Below, piece by piece: positions 8,062 to 15,708 of a stretch of DNA of 27,073 nucleotides. The position numbers and the translations under genes are program-made. How positions within the stretch are numbered: position 1 is the stretch's first letter; every line of letters starts with the position of its first letter. The notes under the pieces were generated by a model. That model was not told the origin of the DNA. It searched no databases and saw nothing but the letters and a program-made list of their open reading frames with translations. The stretch is from Sergeia podlipaevii (Eukaryota; Euglenozoa; Kinetoplastea; Trypanosomatida; Trypanosomatidae): assembly GCA_030849805.1 (NCBI GenBank), contig JASANZ010001954.1, positions 1 to 27,073 on the forward strand, read 5' to 3'.

Positions 8062-10911
8062 ATGTCGCAGCAGCGAAGCCAGTTAGTGGCAGGCGCGGAA
8101 TCAACGCACCGTAGCGACCGCCATCGCCACCGCTGCATCCCATACGGCAGACTGCTTCCCAGCATCGCCTCATGCTACTCTGCTGATAAGATCCCGTTTC
8201 CACTTGCTCTTGCTGCCGCTAGCCCTGCCGCTCGACTCGTGTCAGAACTGCAGCCAGCCTCTTGCGGCCACTGTGATAACGGCTGCTGCGGCTCTGCCGA
8301 AGGCTACCTCACCAAGACCCTCCGCATTCATATTGATCAATGCGGAATTGTTCCTACAAGCGTTACTTCAACTGTTGTTGAGCAGAGTATTGGGTGCCTG
8401 GGGGTGAGCACTCTCTGTGAATTACGTGAAGTGCCCTTCGTACGTGTGGTGGAGGTGCGCGACCGGACGCATGAAGGCGGGGATGAACCGCAGCGAAGCA
8501 GCTGGGAGGTGTCCTTGGAGCTCAACGGGAGGACGAAGGTAGAGCATAGTGCTGCTTCTGCTGATGCTGATGCTGTCATCACCGCCACCTGTGGTCCCTT
8601 GCAGCTCGCTCAGTGGTGGCTTGAGCGAGAGCCGGCTCCATTGCTTGCTCTGCGGCTTCCCCGCGCATATGACCCTAACCTCGTGCCCGTCTTTGACGCT
8701 ACCAAGGTGTGTTCCATCAGCTTCTATGGGAACTCCCTGACGCAGTACCCCTCCTCGCCAGAGATGCTCAGGACATTGACGGAGATGCGGGTGGTGAACT
8801 TCTCTGCGTCGATGGACTTAACTGCATTATCCACCTTCCCCAATGGGACGCTACTACGCCGGTTCTGTGCGTCAGGAAGTGGTGTGTCTGACATCTCCGC
8901 ACTCAGCACATGCTCTGCACTTGAGGAGGTTGATGTCAGCAGTTGCGTGAGTCTTCGCGATCTAAGGTCCCTTGAGCAGCTGCCGCTGCTGCGCCGGCTT
9001 GGCGCGGCGTGGACAGGGGTGCAGGACGTCACTAGTGTCGCCGCGTGCACAGCGCTTATTGCACTGGATCTGTCTCACTGCCGTGGGATCCACAATTTCA
9101 ATCTCCTCTCGGGCCTCAAGCGTCTGCGCCAGCTCACGCTGCAGAACACCGCCATCCGCAACATTGAGTGGATCACCGCGTGTGTCGCCCTAGAGTCCGT
9201 CGATTTCTCGCTCTCACTGGATCTTTCTGACTTCAGTCCTCTTGCTTCTCTAGAAAATCTGCGCGCTGTTGTCTTGTCAAACTCTGGCGTGTCGCAGATC
9301 GAGTGGGTGCCGCGGTGCCCCGCGCTCACAGAGCTGACCATGGACCGCTGCCGCCAGCTTCAGGACCTGACGCCTATCGTGTGGACTACTGGGCTCACTC
9401 ATCTCTCGGTAGCTTGCAGTGATGTCGGGCGGCCAGGCCCCGGCGCTGCCCACATTCAGGCTCGCGACAACCTTCGCAATGACAACAATAATAGAGAGAA
9501 TGAAATGCAACCTGTAAGCGAGAACCACTCTTGGCTCCCTAAGGATGTCTCGCAGCTCATCTACCTGAACGTTTCGCAGTGCTCGCAGCTCATGGATCTT
9601 TCTGTTCTCGCAGGTGCAGGACAGCTGATGCGACTCAACGCAAGCGGGACGGCTGTCCGAGATGTGTCATGGGTGCACGCTCTGCAGCTAAAGCAACAGC
9701 TGCAGCAGCAAGCAGAGGGCAGCATGCACTATCTGCGAGTGCTGGACTTCTCTCGCTGTACCCGTCTTACTGACTACACCCCTCTTGCCAGTCTTGTTGG
9801 GCTGGAGCGCTTGGACTTGTCGTGGAGCTACGTTGGAGATATCAGCTGGCTCACTGGATGCCTCGACAGTCTCGTTCAGCTCCAGCTCTCGCAGTGTACG
9901 AAGCTTGTAGATGTGTGCGTTCTACGCGGGGCCGTGAAGCTCACCCATCTCGACCTCTCGGGCAGCGCGGTGCGGGACCTCAGCTGGATCGAGACCTGCC
10001 AAGCGCTGCGGGAGCTGAACCTCTCCCGCTGCTCGCACCTCGCCAGCCTTACTCCCTTAGGCACCCTCACCACTTTAGAATCTTTGAACCTGTCCTACAC
10101 TCGCGCCAGCACGATCAACTGGATGACAAGCAGCATGTTCTCTCTCAAGGAGGTGAACATCTCCCGCTGCGCGCTCCTTCAAGATGCAACGCCACTGAAG
10201 ACTCTACCGCACTTGCATACCTTTCTCGCTGCGAGCAGTGGCATCTCTGACATCTCATGGGTAGCACACTCCCCTTTGCTAGCGTTTGTTGACGTGACAC
10301 AGTGCCCAGACATGAGCGGCATGGCGGTGCTTGGGGGTGTGCGACGCTGGAGACGCAACGTGGATGGCATTGTCCTCGCGTCACAGCAGCAGGCCACTGA
10401 AGCGAAGGGGAAAGGAGGGCAGAGGAAGGAAGGACATGTCACTACTACCGCAGATGAGGAGGCGAAGAGCGCTCGTGGTGGAGCACGCACATCTCTGACC
10501 ACCACCACGCAGGACATGACGGCAGGATCCGTTACGGATGATGCCACGGTTTCTCTGCGCAGCTTTGACACAGCATCCTCGCCCTTCCTCGCAATGGGAG
10601 CGATGGGTGGTAGTGCCAGTCCACACATCACAAGCAGAAGCAGCAGCCCTGTTAGAGCTAGTGCGAGCCCCTTGTGTGCTCCACCTCTTAGGGACACAGA
10701 ATTCCAAGATGCGACGTCTGCAGCAGGGGGTGCTGAGACTTCAGCACAGCAAGACACGCAGCAGCAGCAGCAACGCGATGCGTCCGTAGTGTCCCCTTCA
10801 CCACTCTCTTCTACTACGTGGTCACCAACGGTTTTGGGCAATGCGAAGGATAAAGCACCCCGAAGGCTGCTCAAGAAGGGCAAGCGCCGCGCAGACTGTG
10901 CTATGATGTAG
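8062..10911 (+). CDS. Leucine-rich repeat protein with C-terminal CaaX box
   Basis: A 949-residue protein when started at the first ATG after the acceptor. The N-terminal 216 residues include a Cys cluster, CGHCDNGCC at 68-76. Residues 217-763 hold about 21 leucine-rich repeats in alternating types. The A type reads roughly LxLSxCxxLxDLxPL; the B type reads LxLSxTxVxDISWV with a recurring Trp. The array is broken at about 455-490 by an Asn-rich insert. Residues 764-949 are Ser/Thr/Gln-rich and probably disordered, ending in a basic stretch and CAMM. Cys-aliphatic-aliphatic-Met fits a farnesylation signal, and the preceding RRLLKKGKRR would help bind membranes. LRR domains serve as protein-binding scaffolds, and large LRR families are known in trypanosomatids; I cannot assign a partner. 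No signal peptide or transmembrane segment is visible, so a cytosolic, membrane-anchored protein is the best inference. Confidence 0.92.
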   Translation: MSQQRSQLVAGAESTHRSDRHRHRCIPYGRLLPSIASCYSADKIPFPLALAAASPAARLVSELQPASCGHCDNGCCGSAEGYLTKTLRIHIDQCGIVPTSVTSTVVEQSIGCLGVSTLCELREVPFVRVVEVRDRTHEGGDEPQRSSWEVSLELNGRTKVEHSAASADADAVITATCGPLQLAQWWLEREPAPLLALRLPRAYDPNLVPVFDATKVCSISFYGNSLTQYPSSPEMLRTLTEMRVVNFSASMDLTALSTFPNGTLLRRFCASGSGVSDISALSTCSALEEVDVSSCVSLRDLRSLEQLPLLRRLGAAWTGVQDVTSVAACTALIALDLSHCRGIHNFNLLSGLKRLRQLTLQNTAIRNIEWITACVALESVDFSLSLDLSDFSPLASLENLRAVVLSNSGVSQIEWVPRCPALTELTMDRCRQLQDLTPIVWTTGLTHLSVACSDVGRPGPGAAHIQARDNLRNDNNNRENEMQPVSENHSWLPKDVSQLIYLNVSQCSQLMDLSVLAGAGQLMRLNASGTAVRDVSWVHALQLKQQLQQQAEGSMHYLRVLDFSRCTRLTDYTPLASLVGLERLDLSWSYVGDISWLTGCLDSLVQLQLSQCTKLVDVCVLRGAVKLTHLDLSGSAVRDLSWIETCQALRELNLSRCSHLASLTPLGTLTTLESLNLSYTRASTINWMTSSMFSLKEVNISRCALLQDATPLKTLPHLHTFLAASSGISDISWVAHSPLLAFVDVTQCPDMSGMAVLGGVRRWRRNVDGIVLASQQQATEAKGKGGQRKEGHVTTTADEEAKSARGGARTSLTTTTQDMTAGSVTDDATVSLRSFDTASSPFLAMGAMGGSASPHITSRSSSPVRASASPLCAPPLRDTEFQDATSAAGGAETSAQQDTQQQQQRDASVVSPSPLSSTTWSPTVLGNAKDKAPRRLLKKGKRRADCAMM
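10897..10908 (+). other. CaaX prenylation motif codons (Cys-Ala-Met-Met)
   Basis: The four codons before the TAG stop encode C-A-M-M (residues 946-949). A terminal Met favours farnesyltransferase in known systems. Ten residues shortly upstream include seven Lys/Arg, giving a polybasic-plus-CaaX arrangement like that of some Ras-family proteins. Actual modification is a prediction. Confidence 0.6.
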
Positions 10912-10920
10912 CGAAACGAA

Positions 10921-10960
10921 AGAGAGAGAGAGAGAGAGAGGAGAGGAGAGGAGAGGAGAG
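10921..10960 (+). repeat. AG microsatellite (10 copies) followed by GAGAG (4 copies)
   Basis: Ten AG units are followed by four GAGAG units, starting ten bases after the LRR stop codon. This purine-only block lies in the predicted 3' UTR. Confidence 0.95.
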
Positions 10961-13332
10961 AGGAGAATAAGACGTGTGTGCATGGATGTACATATATAGG
11001 AAAGGAGGGAAGAGGGAGAGACGCATTTTTTTTTTCTTTTGGTTATTGTTGGATACATCTTTCCTTGTCCTTTGCTTCCTTTTTATGCAGGCTTGTTCTT
11101 TTTTTTTTTTTCTCTCTCTCTCTTACGTTAGTGTTCACGCTTACAGAAACCTCTGGTGGGCGGAGAGTATATTCATTCATACATGCACACGAACATATAT
11201 ACTAGTGTGTTTACCATCTTTTTTTTTTTCTTTCCGTTTAGCCACGGTTGCGTTTTGATTGAGAAAGCTTACCCTCTTCTACCTTTAACAAAAGGAAACT
11301 GGAAAAAGGTGAGTAGGGTAGAGAGAGAGAGAAAAGTTTTTTTTTTCTATTTTAAAAGAGCCTCTCCTCTCACTCTAAAAAAAAGATGGGCGAATTTTTT
11401 TTAATATGGGAAAATGCGTTTATGAGCGCTTAGGGCTGTATATATATATATATTATTATTTTTAGTTGTAGTACTCAGTAGCTAGTCCGAATACACCTCC
11501 TAACATGGAAGGTGGGTGGGGACACAAGCTTGAAGGTAATCCACAAACTAGATGGAGAAACTTCCCCTTTCTTTACTGGTGTTTTTACTTTACTTTATTT
11601 ATTTTTTATTTAAGTGAAAGCAAAAGTCATGATATTTCACTTTACATTTTTTTTATTATTGCTATTATTCAATTTTTTCTCTCTTCCTTTTCTTTCGCAG
11701 AAAGAAAAAAAAAGTCGCATTACGCAACATTTTTTTTCTCTTCAACTTTATGCGTGCTGTGTATTTTTTCTTTTTTATTATTATTTTGAAAAGCAAAAAG
11801 GCGATTGAAGTTTAGGTACTTTTTTTTTCTTGTTGACCCTTCTTCTTTTTGTTTATCCATTCACTACTGTTCAACGAAGCAGAGAACATTTTTCTTTTTA
11901 AAAAAATTATGGATGCAAAAATTTCTTTTTTTTCCTTTTTTTTTTCTTTTGTCATGTCGCTCTACTTCATGATTCTCTTTATTCATTTTTTACTCTTTTT
12001 TTATTTATTTATTCGTGTATCTCAGCTCAGAAACAAATGTACGGAAGTGACAAACAGGGGGTACTGTTCCTTTTTACCTCCGCTTTCTTTTTTTCTTTTC
12101 TTTTTCTCTTCAATAGTCCCTACAACTCAATCCATATTTTTACTTCTATTTTATTGTTATGTTTCTTTTTTTTTCTTTTTTGTCTACGCTCGATTGTTCG
12201 TCTTTCTTTCCGTGTTTTTTTTTTATACATATATAAAGGCAATTGATCTGCACTTGTCTTTTTTACTGTTTAGTGTAGCAAATCGTAAATATACGTGAAG
12301 AAGGCGACACGACGCACTGAAAAATAATGGATAACATTGCGATGCTAAAAGAAGAGCTTTATTTATTTTTATTAAAACGGAAGATATTTTTTTAAAAAAA
12401 AATGAAAATTATGAGGAGAGTTAAATGGGACAAAAGGAAATGATTAAGGTGAAGGGAAAGTGCGAAGGGTCAAATACAGGTGACGGATGTTTTTTTTTTT
12501 TTTCTAATGGGAGACAGAGAGGTAGAAAGCAGAGAAGCCGTGGAAGACGGCAAGAAAACGAAAACGAATTATTAAATTAGGTGCTGGGCATACTATTTAG
12601 CGCCATGCAACACACGCTCCATGTACAGCCATACAAACTGCACTCCCGCGCGCACGTGTGATGTGTGTGTTTGCGTGGGTGGGAAACAGTTTGTGTATAT
12701 GTAGAACAACATACCAAAGGTGTACGTGTGAGCTTTTTCTCTCTCTGAAAATGGAAAAGAGCATATAGTCTACTGTTACGCAATTGTGGTCTTGTCACAG
12801 TCTGTTCCTCTCCTTTTTTTTTCTTTTACGCGCTTTTACTTGTTTATCTCACCTTTTTTTTTTTTGGTTCTCTTGCTATTGTTTGTGATCGATATTACTA
12901 CCTCTGGGACTTCACAGCAAAAAAAAATGGGTTTTAATTTAATTTTTTCTTTTACAGCGCCAACGCACGCTATTTCTGATAACTTCTTTTACTTCTTTCT
13001 TTCTTTTTTTTTTGTTGCTATTTATATTTGTTATTGGTGCTGTGCAGTTGATATTATCATCATTTTTTTTTTTCGCAGCCTTGCCAAGTTGCCAATAAAA
13101 AAAGAAATACCAGTATTACCATTTTACCTAGTTTCCTTTCTGATTTACTTTGCTACCACTTTTGAAAGGGTGATAACATATATATATGTATATGTTTAAA
13201 GCAGTCAAGAGAGAAAGGAATGCAAGATGTACATGAATGTATTGATGTGGTGGTCTGTTTTTGTGGCAGTCGGGGAGCCATCATCTACTTCTACACTATG
13301 GATGGATGGATGAAAGAGGAGAAGTAAAGTAT

Positions 13333-13356
13333 ATTATTATTATTATTATTATTATT
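13333..13356 (+). repeat. ATT microsatellite, 8 copies
   Basis: Eight perfect ATT units, followed directly by GCATGCATGC (13357-13366), which overlaps the palindrome GCTCGAGC (13365-13372). Confidence 0.95.
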
Positions 13357-13671
13357 GCATGCATGCTCGAGCGCATACGTGTAGCATACATAAATTAAAC
13401 GAAAAAGACATTTGAAGCTATATTGATATGTTTGTTATTTATATGTAGTAGCAGTACATGCTCGGGTGTCTCTGCTTGGTTTTCAAAGATTTTTATTTTT
13501 TGAAGACTGCCATAGATCTCTCCCCTCTTTTCCAACCCTTTATTGTTCTCATTGCTATTATTATCATTGTTTTAAAAGTTTTTTTTTATTTATTTCTGTC
13601 TTAATTTGTCTGTATTTTACAGAAAAAGAAAAGAGAGAGAGCACACGTACTTTCATTGCATCAGCGCAGCA

Positions 13672-13694
13672 TTTTTTTTTTTTTTTTTTGCGAG
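13672..13694 (+). promoter_or_regulatory. Predicted SL trans-splice acceptor, p28 gene
   Basis: An 18-base T run is followed by the first AG at 13693-13694. The 5' UTR would be 225 nt with no ATG before 13920. Later AGs at 13785-13786 or 13838-13839 are possible alternatives and would leave the same start codon. A pyrimidine-rich stretch at about 13885-13909 has no AG before the ATG and so cannot be the acceptor tract for this start. Confidence 0.5.
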
Positions 13695-13919
13695 TGCACT
13701 CCACAACACAGAAGGTATCTAGTACGCACTCACAAATATATATACACACACACACATTCCGCGGCACACAAAGCAATCTTTCTCAGCTATCCCCTTCTTA
13801 ATTTTTGTTGTCGCTGTTGCATTCTGTATATATATATAGAGAGAGAGAAAGAAGAAGAGGGATTTATAGACATCTATAATTTAGACTCCCTCCTTTTCCC
13901 TTCCTTCCCGTGGGGCGAA

Positions 13920-14831
13920 ATGACTTCTGCTAGTGCGCCATTGCGCGCAAAGATAGGCCTCACCGGCACCACCACCACAGGCGCCACTGTCTCGTCTTCC
14001 TCGCAGTTTTACAACTCTCAGAAGCAGTGCCTCGATGACCTCTCCGCTACGCTGCTGCAGTTGCTCCCCGATGCGTTGAATAAGAAGCCACGCTTTATTG
14101 ACGTGGATGGCCCCGTCAACCCTCAGGAGACACTCATACGATACGACGTTCCTTTTGCACCGAAAGATCCACGCCGCTCCTTGCGACTGCGCAAAAGTCT
14201 TGGCTTGGCTGCGGAGGAGCGGGTGGTGGACCCTAATATGCGCGTGGTGATTGACGCCTTCATCACTCCGCGCCGCTGGAAGGACGCTGGGACGGGTGTC
14301 ATGTGGGTACAGCACGCTAGCCCGTTCCCTACCTCCCGTACAGACACGCTGCACACGCACACACAGCTGAAAGAACGACTGATGCGGTATGGCGCCAAGT
14401 CAACGGGCACGTGCCCAGTTCGAACGCTTTTGATTGCAGAGTGCTTCTTGGAGGTCATTCGTGAAGTGGTGGCGGAGTCCTGGGAGCGTGGGCTGCTGCT
14501 CTTACACGTTCACGCGGAGCGTGTGGCGTCGCAGGCAGCTCACAGAGAGTTGTTTGAGAGTCGTGTAGGCCACGCTTTTCGCCTTGCGCTTAAGGGCGAG
14601 AAGGACACCACTATAGTGCAGGAGGAGATTGCGCAACTTGGGGAGAAAATTGCGAAACTGGAGGAGGAGGAGAAGAAGTACCGCACGCTCTGCGCAGATT
14701 TTGCTGCCTTTTCCGAGGAACAAGTGCTGATTGAGGAGAAGGAGCACAGCGACACGATGGCTCAATTACGAAAGGAAGGCCTGATGAAGAAGAATCAGCT
14801 AGAGCAGATGGTTGCGCTGCCGCCCTCGTAG
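13920..14831 (+). CDS. Axonemal inner-arm dynein light chain p28 (DNALI1 family)
   Basis: A 303-residue protein. The family core is clear: TPRRW at 116-120 matches the PPREW-type motif, CPVR lies at 165-168, and the segment CFLEVIREV with ERGLLLLHVHAE (from about 177 to 200) is nearly as in animal and algal p28. Residues about 225-295 form the conserved C-terminal coiled coil. The N-terminal 110 residues are a Thr/Ser-rich, less conserved extension. p28 associates with single-headed inner dynein arms in motile flagella, so this protein should sit in the axoneme. The longer open frame starts at TTG (13656) and includes a leader of His/Tyr/Thr simple sequence. The first true ATG after any plausible acceptor is 13920, which gives a normal N-terminus. 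No oddity is seen in the core. Confidence 0.95.
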   Translation: MTSASAPLRAKIGLTGTTTTGATVSSSSQFYNSQKQCLDDLSATLLQLLPDALNKKPRFIDVDGPVNPQETLIRYDVPFAPKDPRRSLRLRKSLGLAAEERVVDPNMRVVIDAFITPRRWKDAGTGVMWVQHASPFPTSRTDTLHTHTQLKERLMRYGAKSTGTCPVRTLLIAECFLEVIREVVAESWERGLLLLHVHAERVASQAAHRELFESRVGHAFRLALKGEKDTTIVQEEIAQLGEKIAKLEEEEKKYRTLCADFAAFSEEQVLIEEKEHSDTMAQLRKEGLMKKNQLEQMVALPPS

Positions 14832-14915
14832 TTCTCCTTTCTTTTTTCCCCCCCCCTTTTTTTGGGAAAAGAGCCCCTCTACCTTGGCAATCGCTCTCTC
14901 TGTTGCCTTTTTTGC

Positions 14916-14935
14916 TAGCTATTGTTGAATAGCTA
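14916..14935 (+). other. Small hairpin, 8-bp stem and 4-nt loop
   Basis: TAGCTATT (14916-14923) and AATAGCTA (14928-14935) are perfect reverse complements around the loop GTTG. It lies about 85 nt after the p28 stop codon, presumably in its 3' UTR. A stem this short is expected a few times by chance in 27 kb. Confidence 0.4.
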
Positions 14936-15628
14936 TTGACCTTTTGACTGATAGAAGAGGAGGAGAGGGGTCTTTTCTTCCTTCCTCCTGTTCGTTGTGT
15001 GCTTGTATTTATGTATAGTGACGCTGAAGTTCATCTGTGACGTCAAGTATTCAAAAAAAAAAATGTCTACAAAGAGAAGGAAACAGCAGTTTGGCTGTTG
15101 ATTGACGTGGATATATATATTCATATATGGAAGCAGATGCTGGCACATTTGTTGTTTCTCTTTCTTTCTTTTGCTTTCTAATAGTTTTTCGGAAACGTGT
15201 GCGCGAGACCTCGCTTAATTACTCTCTCGCTTTTTCTTTCTCTTTCTCTTTTTCTTTTTTCAATTATTATTATTCAATTTCTTCTTCTTTTTTTTTCTTC
15301 GAAGTTTGTCACTGGAAGAGACAGATTGATATATACAAAAAGGAAGGTAGGGTTTCAACTTTTAGAACAACAGCAAAAGAGAGAGAGAGGTTTGTACTAT
15401 TTACACAAAAGGATAGAACTATTGCACAAACATTCGCTTTTTTTACTCTTTATTTTTTTTTTTGGTATTTTGTTGTAAATATATATATTTTTTTGCTTGC
15501 TTTTTCTTTGTTTAGAGTATTTTATCAGTTGTGCATATTGATAAATTTGTAAGGCGAACAAAAAGAGAACTGAAAAGAAAAAAAAAAGAAAAATTGTGAA
15601 GACAAGGAAGCTATTCAAAGTCTCTGCA

Positions 15629-15654
15629 TTTTTTCTTTCTTTCGAAAAAAAAAG
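15629..15654 (+). promoter_or_regulatory. Predicted SL trans-splice acceptor, Pro/Gln-rich gene
   Basis: A pyrimidine tract at 15629-15643 is followed by an A-run and the first AG at 15653-15654. The 5' UTR would be 54 nt, without an ATG before 15709. Confidence 0.65.
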
Positions 15655-15708
15655 AAGAAGAATCCTATCAAAGACAGAGAAAAAAAAACATTTAGTGGAG
15701 CAAACAAC

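Larger units (their letters stand above)
10912..13919 (+). other. 3 kb gene-poor spacer between the LRR and p28 genes
   Basis: No convincing coding region is visible. Open frames here lack ATG starts or translate T-rich DNA into Phe-rich peptides. Contents are an AG/GAGAG purine repeat just after the LRR stop (10921-10967), many poly-T tracts, a T7A9 block (12387-12402), eight ATT units (13333-13356), and a T18 run (13672-13689). Several sites look like good SL acceptors but have no gene behind them, for example the AGs at 11130-11131, 11699-11700, 12957-12958 and 13077-13078. The segment 12590-12700 is less T-rich than its surroundings but shows no RNA-gene signature I recognise. Confidence 0.7.
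14832..15708 (+). other. Intergenic region after p28
   Basis: No coding region is supported. A pyrimidine-rich block begins right after the p28 stop (14832-14863), with T6, C9 and T7 runs, and TTTTCCC (14844-14850) can pair with GGGAAAA (14864-14870). A small hairpin (14916-14935) follows. The rest is T-rich with scattered A-runs. The AT-only palindrome AAATATATATATTT lies at 15477-15490. Confidence 0.7.

Noticed and set aside
10179..10883. 234-codon frame on the minus strand opposite the LRR gene
   Set aside because: It is a shadow of the LRR coding strand, Cys/Val/Ser-rich with no recognisable domain, and all credible genes run on the + strand.
11849..12298. 149-codon frame in the 3 kb spacer resembling a membrane protein
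   Set aside because: It begins at TTG, and the hydrophobicity comes from T-rich DNA read as Phe and Leu; there is no family resemblance.
12786..13199. 137-codon Phe-rich frame in the 3 kb spacer
   Set aside because: The T-rich composition explains it, and it reads through several splice-acceptor-like sites.
13656..13919. N-terminal extension of the p28 frame
   Set aside because: It starts at TTG, reads through the T18 tract and CA/TA repeats, and has no similarity to the p28 family. The ATG at 13920 is the first after the acceptor.
14416..14426. tRNA B-box-like sequence AGTTCGAACG
   Set aside because: It lies inside the p28 coding sequence (the conserved CPVR region) and has no A box or cloverleaf around it.
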